A stretch of DNA of 64,000 bases, from assembly GCF_002095395.1 (NCBI RefSeq), contig NZ_MJEI01000097.1, positions 62,001 through 126,000 on the forward strand, in the 5' to 3' direction. Position numbers and translations under genes: made by a program. Under the pieces are notes generated by a model. It searched no databases. It had not been told where the DNA came from and saw only the letters and a program-made list of their open reading frames with translations. The stretch is from Williamsia sp. 1135. Its GTDB lineage: Bacteria; Actinomycetota; Actinomycetes; Mycobacteriales; Mycobacteriaceae. Within the stretch, counting starts at the first letter, position 1; every line of letters starts with the position of its first letter. This document shows, piece after piece, positions 33,352 to 41,559 of this stretch.

Positions 33352-33840
33352 GTGACGAGGACACTGATCTTGATGCGGCACGGCAAGTCCGGTTACCCGG
33401 ACGGGGTCCGCGACCACGAGCGCCCGTTGGCCGAACGCGGACGGCGCGAAGCGGCCCTCGCCGGCCGTTGGATCGCTGACGCCGGCCTCACCGTCGACCA
33501 CGTGCTGTGCTCGACCTCGACCCGCACCCGGCAGACTCTGGAACGCACGGGCATCGCTGCGCCGGCGACCTACGTCGACGACATCTATGGCGGGCATCCC
33601 GACCACATCCTCGAGGCGATCCGGTTGCACGCACCGTCGCAGGCGCAGACGCTGCTCGTCGTCGGACACGAGCCCGGAATGCCTGCCACGGCACTGACGC
33701 TTGACCCGGAAGGGCAGATCGAACGATTTCCGACATCGGCATACGCCGTGGTCGACACCGAAACACCCTGGGACCAGCTAGGTCTTGCCCCCGACCCGAC
33801 AGCTCGGCTGGTTCAGATGGTGATTCCGCGGGAGCCCTGA
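33352..33840 (+). CDS. SixA-type histidine phosphatase
   Basis: 162 residues from GTG 33352. The catalytic RHG motif is LILMRHGKSG (H10) and the second His is in VVGHEPGMPA. A STSTRTRQTLERTG segment follows the usual pattern. SixA enzymes remove phosphate from phosphohistidine, for example in phosphorelay proteins. It follows the PbpA-like gene by 89 bp. Target unknown. Confidence 0.85.
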   Translation: MTRTLILMRHGKSGYPDGVRDHERPLAERGRREAALAGRWIADAGLTVDHVLCSTSTRTRQTLERTGIAAPATYVDDIYGGHPDHILEAIRLHAPSQAQTLLVVGHEPGMPATALTLDPEGQIERFPTSAYAVVDTETPWDQLGLAPDPTARLVQMVIPREP

Positions 33841-33980
33841 CGCCTCTCCCCCACCCGAATTTGCGTCTTCCCCATGTTATTTCCAGTGGGCCGCGCAAAA
33901 ACAGGTGGGCGGTGTGATCGAGTCGACCCGAGAGGAACCGCGCGAAAAAGGCCACACGATCGCCGCTGCAGGCCCCAGAA

Positions 33981-34015
33981 TGTCCAGAGTCAGACGGTTT
34001 TGGCCATACTGGACA
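33981..34015. promoter_or_regulatory. inverted repeat upstream of the small membrane protein gene
   Basis: TGTCCAG (33981-33987) and CTGGACA (34009-34015) are perfect inverted arms separated by 21 bases, 31 bp before the next gene. CATACT inside could be a -10. It may be an operator; evidence is weak. The rest of the 205-bp gap shows nothing else. Confidence 0.35.
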
Positions 34016-34045
34016 AAACTCCCAATGCCGGCCCAGGAGACAGCA

Positions 34046-34447
34046 ATGAAGCTTCCCGCATCAAAGATCGACGTGAAGACCATGGCCATACTGCTCGGGG
34101 CAGGACGCGCGGGGCTCGGCCTCGGCTACATGTTCGCCCCCAAGACGACCGCCCAGGGTGTGATCGGCACCGAGGCCGCACTGCCCGGCGCGAAGCTGAC
34201 CAACAAGATGTTCGGCGCCCGCGAGGTCTACCTCGGTGGCGTGGTCATCGCGGCCGCGCAGGCGCAGGAGAATCCGCTGCTCAAGAAACTCCTGCTGTCG
34301 GGCGCAGGCGTCGACGCCTGGGACGCCACCGCCGCACTGACCACCGGCGGCATCCCGAAACTGCCGAAGTACGCACTGACCGCCGTGGCCGTGAGCTACG
34401 CCGCGCTCGGGGTCTACATCGCCGCGCAGATCCCCGACAAGACCTGA
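34046..34447 (+). CDS. membrane protein, DUF4267-like
   Basis: 133 residues from ATG 34046, with AGGAGA at good spacing. It has three or four hydrophobic segments: MAILLGAGRAGLGLGYMFAP, YLGGVVIAAAQAQ, LLLSGAGVDAWDATAALT and LTAVAVSYAALGVYIAAQI. The arrangement resembles small DUF4267-type membrane proteins. Its stop overlaps the amidotransferase start. Function unknown. Confidence 0.65.
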   Translation: MKLPASKIDVKTMAILLGAGRAGLGLGYMFAPKTTAQGVIGTEAALPGAKLTNKMFGAREVYLGGVVIAAAQAQENPLLKKLLLSGAGVDAWDATAALTTGGIPKLPKYALTAVAVSYAALGVYIAAQIPDKT

Positions 34448-35202
34448 TGACCGAGCGAAGCGATACCTCGACAGCCCAGCGCAGCGAGATCTCGACGGCC
34501 CGGCGCGGCAAAGCCCTCTTCGTGGTCCACGACACCGACACCGACCGCGGTATCGCCGACACCGGGACGCTCCGCGGCCACGTGGCAGACCGCGGCTACG
34601 AGGTCCAGATCGTGCACCCCTCCGGCGAACTCCCTGACGTCAGCGGTTTCGACTTCGCCGTCGTCATGGGCTCATCGGAGTCGGCATACGACGATTCCGT
34701 GCCCTGGCTCGCCGCGGAATTGACCTACCTGCGGGCCGCGCTGGCGGCGAACGTGCCGATCTTCGGTGTGTGTTTCGGCGGACAACTCCTGAGTCGGGTG
34801 CTGGGCGGCACCGTGAAGCGCTCCGACCACCCTGAACACGGGTACGTGACGGTCAACAGCGTGGCGCCCGAGCTGGTGTCGAACGGGCCCTGGATGCAAA
34901 TGCATTTCGACCGCTTCTCGCTCCCTCCGGGTGCCCGCGAGATCGCCCGCAACGGAGCTGCGCTGCAAGCGTTCACGTTCGGCCGCAACCTCGCCGTGCA
35001 GTTCCATCCGGAGATCTCCCCCGCGGTGTGGGCAACCTGGCAGGCCAGCTGGGCGGTGAGTCGCGAGGGGCAACTGGTCGTCGAGCGCGGTATCGATCTT
35101 CAGAAGATCACCGCCGAGATCACCGCGCGCGCAGAGGAATCGCACCGCAACTGCGGGATCCTGCTCGATGCCTTCCTGAAGCTCGTTCACGCACCCGTGT
35201 AG
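34447..35202 (+). CDS. class I glutamine amidotransferase-like protein
   Basis: 251 residues. The triad is visible: nucleophile in PIFGVCFGGQLLSRVLGG, His/Glu in LAVQFHPEISPAVW. It resembles GMP-synthase-type stand-alone amidotransferases. The first 20 residues (SDTSTAQRSEISTARRGK) come from repeated GC-rich bases and may not be part of the true protein; a start nearer ALFVVHDTDTDRG is possible. It is coupled to the upstream membrane protein. The 3' end overlaps the convergent lipase by 16 bp. Confidence 0.75.
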   Translation: MTERSDTSTAQRSEISTARRGKALFVVHDTDTDRGIADTGTLRGHVADRGYEVQIVHPSGELPDVSGFDFAVVMGSSESAYDDSVPWLAAELTYLRAALAANVPIFGVCFGGQLLSRVLGGTVKRSDHPEHGYVTVNSVAPELVSNGPWMQMHFDRFSLPPGAREIARNGAALQAFTFGRNLAVQFHPEISPAVWATWQASWAVSREGQLVVERGIDLQKITAEITARAEESHRNCGILLDAFLKLVHAPV

Positions 35203-36149
35203 GGCGGCACCGCCAGGCACGGCACCGGGCGAGGATGCTGCGGGTCGAGTGCGTTGAGGACCATCGCCTCCGTCCGCTGGTTCGCGACGATCGACAGATG
35301 ATCGGAACGATCGAGCGAACACGTGTCCTGCACAACGATGTTCGTGACGTCGATGCCGACGGGACCCGCCAGGATGCCGCTGGTGTACGGCGTCACGAGC
35401 TGGTCGTAGCGGGTGGCGATGTTGGTGTACGTGATGCCCTCGACGTATGGACCGTTCGGGGCGTCGATGGCGGCGGCGAAGTCGTCATCATTCGGGGCCG
35501 CAACGCAATCTGGGCAGTCGGTCTGCGGAACCGCAGCCGGCGGCAGTCCGAGCGCGTCGGCGAACATCGCGATGAGGTCGGAACGACCCTGACCGTCACC
35601 GTCAGATCCCTGCCAGAACGGCGCCAGCGACACGTACTTGTCGATGTGGTGGGCGCCTCCGTAGTACTTCGCCCAGTAGGTCGGGATCTGGGTACCCTGC
35701 GAATGACCCACGATGTCAACCTTTTCCGCGCCGGTTTTGGCGAGAACGTTGTCGACGAAGAGTTTGAGCTGCCAGGCACTGATGGTCTTGTCACCGAGTC
35801 CGCCGATCCGCGAGAGAGGCCACTGCGGTGACAGCTCCCCGTAGGTCAGCGCAAAGACGCAATAGCCCTCGTTCTTGAGCGCAGGCACCAGCGAGATCCA
35901 GTTCGTCTGCTGCGAACCCGCGGTCCCGTGCACCAGGACGACCGGATTGGGATGCGCCGGCGACGGCTTACAGCTGTAGTCGTTGGAGCCGGGAAGGGAT
36001 CCACCCGGGTTCGCGAGTTCAGCGGGGATCCCGGCGAGGAAGTTGTGGTCGACCGGCAGCGCCGCGGCGGTCGCAGCGGGCGCGAAACCCATTCCGATGA
36101 CCAGTGCCAGAGCGGCCGCCACCACACCTGATCGCTTCGTCCACCTCAT
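35187..36149 (-). CDS. secreted lipase/esterase
   Basis: 320 residues. Sec signal peptide AAALALVIGMGFAPAATAAA, oxyanion region NPVVLVHGTAGSQQTNW, nucleophile elbow VDIVGHSQGTQIPTYW and terminal His in SLDRSDHLSIVANQ. Cysteine-rich near the end. This matches actinomycete triacylglycerol lipase/EstA-type enzymes exported to the cell surface or medium. Start ATG 36149. It stands alone, upstream of nothing in the same direction. Confidence 0.85.
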   Translation of the reverse strand: MRWTKRSGVVAAALALVIGMGFAPAATAAALPVDHNFLAGIPAELANPGGSLPGSNDYSCKPSPAHPNPVVLVHGTAGSQQTNWISLVPALKNEGYCVFALTYGELSPQWPLSRIGGLGDKTISAWQLKLFVDNVLAKTGAEKVDIVGHSQGTQIPTYWAKYYGGAHHIDKYVSLAPFWQGSDGDGQGRSDLIAMFADALGLPPAAVPQTDCPDCVAAPNDDDFAAAIDAPNGPYVEGITYTNIATRYDQLVTPYTSGILAGPVGIDVTNIVVQDTCSLDRSDHLSIVANQRTEAMVLNALDPQHPRPVPCLAVPPYTGA

Positions 36150-36205
36150 GCTGATTCCTCTCGCTCCCCCGGTGGAAAACTAGCACCGCGGCCGGCGCCG
36201 AGGGA

Positions 36206-37273
36206 CTATTCCGGCATCACCAGGTCCAGACGCACCCCGAGCAGGCGAATCGGCCGATCGAACTCGAACTTGTGGAGGACCTCGAGCATCGCCGGTTCGA
36301 TGACGTCGATGTCGGTGGTCGGTGCAGGCAACTTGCGCGACTTCGTGCGCGTATAGAACGTCATCGTTCGAACCGTGACAGCAACCCGGAACGCGACCCG
36401 CTCCTCGGACACCACCTGCGCCAACAACTCTCGGGTCAGCTTTCGGATCGCAGCATCGATCTCAGCAGGCTCGGACAGATCCTTGGGAAACGTCTCGACC
36501 TTGCTGTGCGAGCGCGGGATGAACGGCTCTGTCTCGACATTGATGTCGCCGCCTCCCCGCGACAGCAGGTTGAGCCAGTTGCCGAGATGGGGTCCGAATT
36601 CCGCGATGAGCCGGCCGCGATCCTCTGTGGCCAGCTGCTCGACGGTCGAGATCCCGAGCGTCTTCAGTTTGGCGGTGGTCTTCGGTCCCACGCTCCAGAG
36701 GTCGCCGACCCCACGCTCGCCCATGATCGGCATCCAATTACTGCTGTTCAGTACGAAGATGTGCTCGGGATCGCGCTTGGCGAAGCCCGTCGCCATCTTT
36801 GCCCGCTGCTTGTTGTCGCTGATCCCTACTGCCGACGACAATCCACGCTCATCGAGGATCCGCTGCCGGATGGACCGGGCCAGCCCGATCGGGTCGACCC
36901 CCGACTCCGCCGCGGGCACACCCAGGAACGCCTCGTCCCAGCCGATGACCTCGACCGGATATCCGAAACTCCGCAGAGTGCTCATCACCTCGGCGGACGC
37001 GGCGTCATACGACGCATGGTCCAGCGGCAGATACACCGCATCGGGCATCTTCCGAAACGCCGACCGCAGCGGCATTCCGGCCCGCACGCCGACATCGCGG
37101 GCCTCGTACGACGCACACGTGACGACCTTGCGGGGTTCGGTCGGATCACCGGTGCCGCCCACGATCACCGGGACACCCACGAGTTCCGGGTTTCCGCGAC
37201 GCTCGACAGACACCTGGAACTGGTCCAGGTCGACGTGCATGATCGCGCGGTAGCGCCGGAGCGGCTCAGTCAT
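36206..37273 (-). CDS. dinB2: Y-family DNA polymerase IV, DinB2 type
   Basis: 355 residues, close to M. tuberculosis Rv3056. Catalytic acids lie in MHVDLDQFQVSVE and VIGWDEAFLG (in place of the usual SIDE). Other landmarks are GDPTEPRKVVTCASYEARD, GISDNKQRAKMATGFAK and LWSVGPKTTAKLKTLGI. It makes error-prone copies past damaged bases. The protein ends soon after the little-finger domain and shows no clear beta-clamp-binding motif. Start ATG 37273. Confidence 0.9.
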   Translation of the reverse strand: MTEPLRRYRAIMHVDLDQFQVSVERRGNPELVGVPVIVGGTGDPTEPRKVVTCASYEARDVGVRAGMPLRSAFRKMPDAVYLPLDHASYDAASAEVMSTLRSFGYPVEVIGWDEAFLGVPAAESGVDPIGLARSIRQRILDERGLSSAVGISDNKQRAKMATGFAKRDPEHIFVLNSSNWMPIMGERGVGDLWSVGPKTTAKLKTLGISTVEQLATEDRGRLIAEFGPHLGNWLNLLSRGGGDINVETEPFIPRSHSKVETFPKDLSEPAEIDAAIRKLTRELLAQVVSEERVAFRVAVTVRTMTFYTRTKSRKLPAPTTDIDVIEPAMLEVLHKFEFDRPIRLLGVRLDLVMPE

Positions 37274-37350
37274 CCCTGCCGACGTTATTGCAAAACGAGG
37301 TCAGGCGCCTGCGCAATCGCAGGCGCGTGACCTCTCGAGGCGAAAGTGAC

Positions 37351-38368
37351 TCAGACACCCTCCTCGTTGGAGGCAGGCGGATACGTCCCGTTCGCGTACG
37401 GATTGAACTCGTTGGTGTAGAGCTCTTCGACCTTGATCCCGGCAGGTAGCTCACCGAGCCGAACCGCTTCGTCGACCCACAGGGTGAACTCTTCGGGCTC
37501 GATCACCCCACCGGGCACCGGGACGCCGGGGCTCTTCCACTGCTTCACGAACTCGGTGTTCTGTCACTTTCAGACCGCTGGAACGCCAAGTCCTTGAAGA
37601 TCGTGCCTGTGGCGTGTGGTCGAAGTTTCTCGCTTGGATCCGGTGGAGCGATTGGTGGCTGGCAAGGCGGAGGAGGGAGGCATAGCGGAGCTATACCGAC
37701 CGACGACAACGCCGCCAGGCGGCAATCGAACGCCGGAGACTGCGAAAGGACTTCGAGCTCGCGACACTAGGTTGCCCACTTCGATCTGCTTCTCTCGCAG
37801 CGCCAGTTCGGTGTTGATCGGCGGGACCACGGTCAGCCCCACGTTCTTGATGTCGGCATCTGAGATCCCCTCGCGGTACAGCCATTCTTTGATGGCGTAC
37901 TCGTGATAGGCGCCGAGCGTATTGATGCCGACCTTCTTACCGACCAGGTCCTGCGCGGTCTCGATCCCACTGCCCTCGAGGGAGTAGTACCCGTGGAACG
38001 TTTCGGTGTCCGAACCGTTGGTGGAGACGACCCCGGTCACCTTCGACCCTGCCTGCTGCAACTTGGCCACCGCCGTTGAATGCCGAGCCGGTGTCGATCT
38101 CACCGGTTGCCACCGCCTGGATGTCCTGCGGCCCGCTCGTGGTGTCCCCGACCCACTCGAGTTTGACCTTCTGGAAATACCCCAGCGATTCGGCGAGCTC
38201 GGACCACCCGACCTGCGATGCCCATCCCTGGTATCGCACCGTCACCTTGCCGTCCGCCCCGACCTCCGCGGTCTCACTCGTCGAACACGATGCCAAGACC
38301 ACCGTGAGGACGGTGAACACCGCGATCGCGGTACCGGAGAGAAACTTTGGTCGACGTCGCATCTTCAT
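37351..38368 (-). pseudogene. remnant of a TauA/SsuA-type ABC binding protein
   Basis: Lipoprotein start MKMRRRPKFLSGTAIAVFTV with lipobox LASC, then a domain like the intact paralogue at 41560-42642. The frame breaks near 38090 after TGSAFNG (two bases short) and resumes as AVAKLQQAGSKVTGVVSTNG and VGKKVGINTLGAYHEYAIKE. After REKQIEVGN it is cut by foreign DNA (37563-37767). About 85 codons are missing, and the end resumes as KQWKSPGVPVPGGVIEPEEF. It was the last gene of the tauD-tauD operon. It cannot make a working protein. Confidence 0.88.
37563..37767 (-). mobile_element. 205-bp non-coding insertion in the binding-protein pseudogene
   Basis: Sequence unlike the paralogue fills the site of an 85-codon deletion. 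Its ends read TGTCAC (left) and, on the other strand, TGTCGC, and both ends carry AGTCCTT about 20 bases in. It holds ATAGC-GGA-GCTAT and GCCGCC-AG-GCGGC stems. It encodes nothing. It may be a miniature mobile element or the scar of a larger one; no target duplication is seen. Confidence 0.55.
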
Positions 38369-38395
38369 TGTCCTTGTGAGTGATTCGGGTACCGG

Positions 38396-39340
38396 TCAGG
38401 ACCCGATGAACTGTTCGCCGGAGATGGCGACCGATGACGCACCGTCGACGCCGACCGGGACGTCGCCTTCGATGGTGGTGCGATACAGCACGCGCGCCAC
38501 GTCCAGGTGATTGACGTCCCCCGGGGCCAGATGCGCGGTCGCGCGGTTGTCCCACACCGCGATGGTGCCTTCGCGCCAACGCAATCGGACCGTGTACGAC
38601 GAGTTCGTCACCTCGTCGAAAAGCAGGTCGAGCAGGGCGTCGCTCTGGCGCCTGCTGTAGCCGACGATCCGGCTGGTGAAGCCGGGTTGCACGAACAGGA
38701 CCTTCTCGCCGGTCACGGGATGAACCCGGACCACCGGATGTTCGGCGATCAGCGGCGTACGTGCCACCTTGTCGCCATAGTTGCTGCCCTCCTTGAACAC
38801 CGGGTGACGGCCACCGAACCGGTGCTCGGCTCGCAGTCCGTCGACGAGTTCCTTGATGGACTCCGGCAGCCCGGCGTACGCGGCAGCCAGATTGGTCCAG
38901 CTGGTGTCCCCGCCCCGGACAGGGGTGTTGCCCGCCCGCAGGATCGACACCGCAGGCGGGTTGACCAGCGCGGTGACATCGGTGTGCCACTCGTTGGTAT
39001 AACTGGCGGCCTTGACCCCGAACTTGCGCTCGTAGTCACGGTTGTCGATCTTCAGGATCTCGGGGAAGTCGGTCGGCGCATCGTCGTCGTACGGATGCGA
39101 GGCGGTCACCGGACCGAAGTTGCGGGCGAACGCGATCTGCTGAGCGTGGTCGATGAGCTGATCACGGAAGAAGATCACCTTGTGCCGGTGCAGGCCGGCG
39201 ACGATGGCGTCGGCCACCTCGGGATCGAGTGGTCGGGTCAGGTCGACGCCGGTGACGTCGGCGCCGATGTGGCCGGCGACCTGGGCGAAGTGGACTGCGG
39301 ACGTATCTGCTTCAACGGTGCGGAGATCGGTGATGGTCAT
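38396..39340 (-). CDS. TauD/TfdA-family 2-oxoglutarate dioxygenase
   Basis: 314 residues. Fe(II) ligands H119 and D121 in TNEWHTDVTALVNPPAV and the distal His in WDNRATAHLAPGD; the 2-oxoglutarate Arg is in VLYRTTIEGDVPVG. Family members release sulfite from taurine or alkyl sulfonates and alkyl sulfates. It lies 26 bp after its paralogue and 27 bp before the broken binding-protein gene. Start ATG 39340. The exact substrate is not readable. Confidence 0.9.
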   Translation of the reverse strand: MTITDLRTVEADTSAVHFAQVAGHIGADVTGVDLTRPLDPEVADAIVAGLHRHKVIFFRDQLIDHAQQIAFARNFGPVTASHPYDDDAPTDFPEILKIDNRDYERKFGVKAASYTNEWHTDVTALVNPPAVSILRAGNTPVRGGDTSWTNLAAAYAGLPESIKELVDGLRAEHRFGGRHPVFKEGSNYGDKVARTPLIAEHPVVRVHPVTGEKVLFVQPGFTSRIVGYSRRQSDALLDLLFDEVTNSSYTVRLRWREGTIAVWDNRATAHLAPGDVNHLDVARVLYRTTIEGDVPVGVDGASSVAISGEQFIGS

Positions 39341-39366
39341 GGGCTTTTTCCTTGTGTGAGTGGGTT

Positions 39367-40326
39367 TCAGGCGGTACGTGCGTAGAAGGGAGCGCCGGAG
39401 ATCGAGCGTGACTGCTGACCCGCAACACCGACCGGTATGTCGCCCTCGACGGTGGTGCGGTGGAGCACGCGCACGACGTCGAGGTGGCCGAGATCGGTGG
39501 GTGCCTGGTGGATCGTCGCGCGGTTGTCCCAGATTCCGATGCTGTCCGGGGTCCACCGGACGCGGACGGTGTACGCAGGATTGGTGATCTCTGCGAACAG
39601 CAGATCGAGCAGCCGATCACTCTGCGTTGCACTGAGTCCGATGATGCGGCTGGTGAATCCGGGGTTGACGTAGATCAGCTTCTGCCCGGTGACGGGATGT
39701 ACCCGAACCACAGGATGTTCGCTGATGATCGGATTCTGCTCGGTCAGGGCCGCCGCTTCCGATTGCTTCTCCCAACGCTTTTCGCGACCGCCGAAACGGT
39801 TCTCCGCGTACAGACCCTCCAGGAACCGCTGCAGCGACGCCGGGAGGTTGTCGTAGGCGGCGCCGAGATCGGCCCACGTGGTGTCGCCGCCGACGTCGGG
39901 TACGAGCTCCGCCCGCAACACCGTCACAGCGGGCGGATTGACCAGCGCGGTGACGTCCTGGTGCCAGAAGCTGGCGTAGCTGTACTGCTTCGAGCCGCCC
40001 CGGTTGGCGTAGGTGCGCGAATCCACCTCCAGCACTTGCGGATAACCCGTCGGCGACTTGTCGGTGTATCCCAGCGGATGGGCATCTGTCACCCGACCGA
40101 AGTACTCGGTGAACTGCACCTGCTGCGCATGATCGATGGCTTGATCGCGGAAGAAGAGCACCTTGTACTCGTACAGCGCCTCGTTGAGGGCACGCTGGAT
40201 CGCCGCGCTCTGCACCTGCGTGAGATCGAGGCCGGAGACCTCTGCGCCGAGATATCCGGCAATGGGAGCGACCTCGATCGATTGTGCTGTCGACGCGACC
40301 GGCGTCTGGGTTTCTGCGATGGTCAC
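39367..40326 (-). CDS. TauD/TfdA-family 2-oxoglutarate dioxygenase, paralogue
   Basis: 319 residues with iron ligands H122 and D124 in YASFWHQDVTALVNPPAV, a distal His in IWDNRATIHQAPTD and VLHRTTVEGDIPVG for 2-oxoglutarate. It is first in the minus-strand operon. The two dioxygenases share most landmarks but differ around the substrate pocket, so they may act on different sulfur compounds. Divergent from the IclR gene by 257 bp. Confidence 0.9.
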   Translation of the reverse strand: MTIAETQTPVASTAQSIEVAPIAGYLGAEVSGLDLTQVQSAAIQRALNEALYEYKVLFFRDQAIDHAQQVQFTEYFGRVTDAHPLGYTDKSPTGYPQVLEVDSRTYANRGGSKQYSYASFWHQDVTALVNPPAVTVLRAELVPDVGGDTTWADLGAAYDNLPASLQRFLEGLYAENRFGGREKRWEKQSEAAALTEQNPIISEHPVVRVHPVTGQKLIYVNPGFTSRIIGLSATQSDRLLDLLFAEITNPAYTVRVRWTPDSIGIWDNRATIHQAPTDLGHLDVVRVLHRTTVEGDIPVGVAGQQSRSISGAPFYARTA

Positions 40327-40349
40327 CGTGATGATCCTTTCTTCGGGCC

Positions 40350-40363
40350 TTGAGATAACTCAA
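40350..40363. promoter_or_regulatory. palindrome upstream of the tauD operon
   Basis: TTGAGATAACTCAA has 5-bp arms and a 4-base centre, 24 bp before the tauD start at 40326. Possible operator or part of the promoter; not matched to a known regulator. Confidence 0.35.
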
Positions 40364-40447
40364 TTGGCATCGGATGAATACTCGAGTCGCCGTGAACACG
40401 GCCTGAGGTGAAATATCAAAGGCGCCGGAAATTAACACCAGCGCGGC

Positions 40448-40462
40448 TTCCACAACGTGGAA
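40448..40462. promoter_or_regulatory. IclR-type operator candidate, copy 1
   Basis: TTCCACAACGTGGAA has perfect 6-bp arms with a 3-base centre. It lies in the gap between the tauD operon and iclR. A near copy is at 41391-41405 on the other side of iclR, which points to a common regulator. Confidence 0.55.
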
Positions 40463-40583
40463 CCAGCACGCGAATCCGCCGAAAATTCGCGGTGAAAAGA
40501 TCACGGCGCGCACAATCCTTCCGCTCGGACGGCACACCGGGGATCGTGACCAACAGAGTTGACGAGTCGGCGGGGAGACAGCA

Positions 40584-41378
40584 ATGGACGCAAGCGAGGG
40601 CCAGGAGTCCGCGGTGCCTTTGCGGCCCCGCACGGGGTCTCAGGCGATCGAACGGGCGATCTCGGTGCTGTACGCGTTGGAGAACACCGATGCGTTCATC
40701 CCGATCAGCGAGCTGGCCCGCCGGGTGGGACTGCCGATCAGCACCACTCACCGGATCGCGCAGGCGCTGGTGCGGGGCAGACTGCTCACCCAAGACCCGC
40801 GAACTGATTGTTACGGCATCGGCGACGGCCTGCTCACCCTGGCCACCTCCACCACCAAGCGCATCGACGTCGATGCCGCCGCACCACACCTGCACACCCT
40901 GTCGTCGCAGATCAAGATCACCGCGAGCCTGGGTATCACCGAGGACGACCAGGCGGTCACGGTGTACTCGGCGCGTCCTCCGGTTGCCTTCTGTGACCAC
41001 CAGATCCCGGAGCAACGCGCCGCACTGGACGCCACCGCGATGGGTCGTGCGATCGCGGCGTTCGCAGGGCGAAAAGGGCGACAGCGAGTCGCTGCCGGCG
41101 ATGCGGCTCGCCGACGTGGTTACGCGATCTCCGATCCGGCCGAGGTCACCGCGATCGCAGTCCCGGTCTTCGACGCGGGAGGACGCGTCCGCGCCTCTAT
41201 CGGTGTGCAGGCGCTGAGCGCACGACTGAATCAGAATTTGATCTCCCAGATCTATCCGGCGATGCGGCACACCGCGGCTCTGCTCAGCGATGTGGTGTCC
41301 GAATCGTCGCCGCAGAAGCTGGGTTCGTCGGTGGGAGCACTGGCGGTTTCTCCGGACCTTTTACGCGGCACGATTTAA
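40584..41378 (+). CDS. IclR-family transcriptional regulator
   Basis: 264 residues. N-terminal winged helix: GSQAIERAISVLYALEN, FIPISELARRVGLPISTTHR, IAQALVRGRLLTQDP. The effector domain follows with MGRAIAAFAGRKGRQR and AIAVPVFDAGGRVRASIGV. It lies between the tauD operon and the ABC/monooxygenase operon, and a shared palindrome flanks it on both sides. It probably senses a sulfur compound and controls both; this is inference. Confidence 0.87.
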   Translation: MDASEGQESAVPLRPRTGSQAIERAISVLYALENTDAFIPISELARRVGLPISTTHRIAQALVRGRLLTQDPRTDCYGIGDGLLTLATSTTKRIDVDAAAPHLHTLSSQIKITASLGITEDDQAVTVYSARPPVAFCDHQIPEQRAALDATAMGRAIAAFAGRKGRQRVAAGDAARRRGYAISDPAEVTAIAVPVFDAGGRVRASIGVQALSARLNQNLISQIYPAMRHTAALLSDVVSESSPQKLGSSVGALAVSPDLLRGTI

Positions 41379-41390
41379 TTGCGCTGCATA

Positions 41391-41405
41391 TTCCACGTCG
41401 TGAAA
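41391..41405. promoter_or_regulatory. IclR-type operator candidate, copy 2
   Basis: TTCCACGTCGTGAAA matches the site at 40448-40462 in spacing and 11 of 12 arm bases. It starts 13 bp past the iclR stop codon and lies 155 bp before the ABC binding-protein gene. The surrounding bases extend the symmetry (TA at both sides). Confidence 0.5.
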
Positions 41406-41559
41406 TAGCTTGTTGTGACGGGCGCTCGGCGCCCAACATCATTGGTCCAACACACGGAATCGATCAGCGGTGTTCGCTGACAGGGGCTCGGCAGGACGTC
41501 GATTTCGAACAATTACTTTCCGCGGGATCCACCGCGCGGAAAAACCGAAGGGGAATCTC

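Noticed and set aside
33263-33479. Long C-terminal extension of the penicillin-binding protein
   Set aside because: The residues after the frameshift are low-complexity Ser/Arg/Pro and run into sixA; the family sequence is in another frame.
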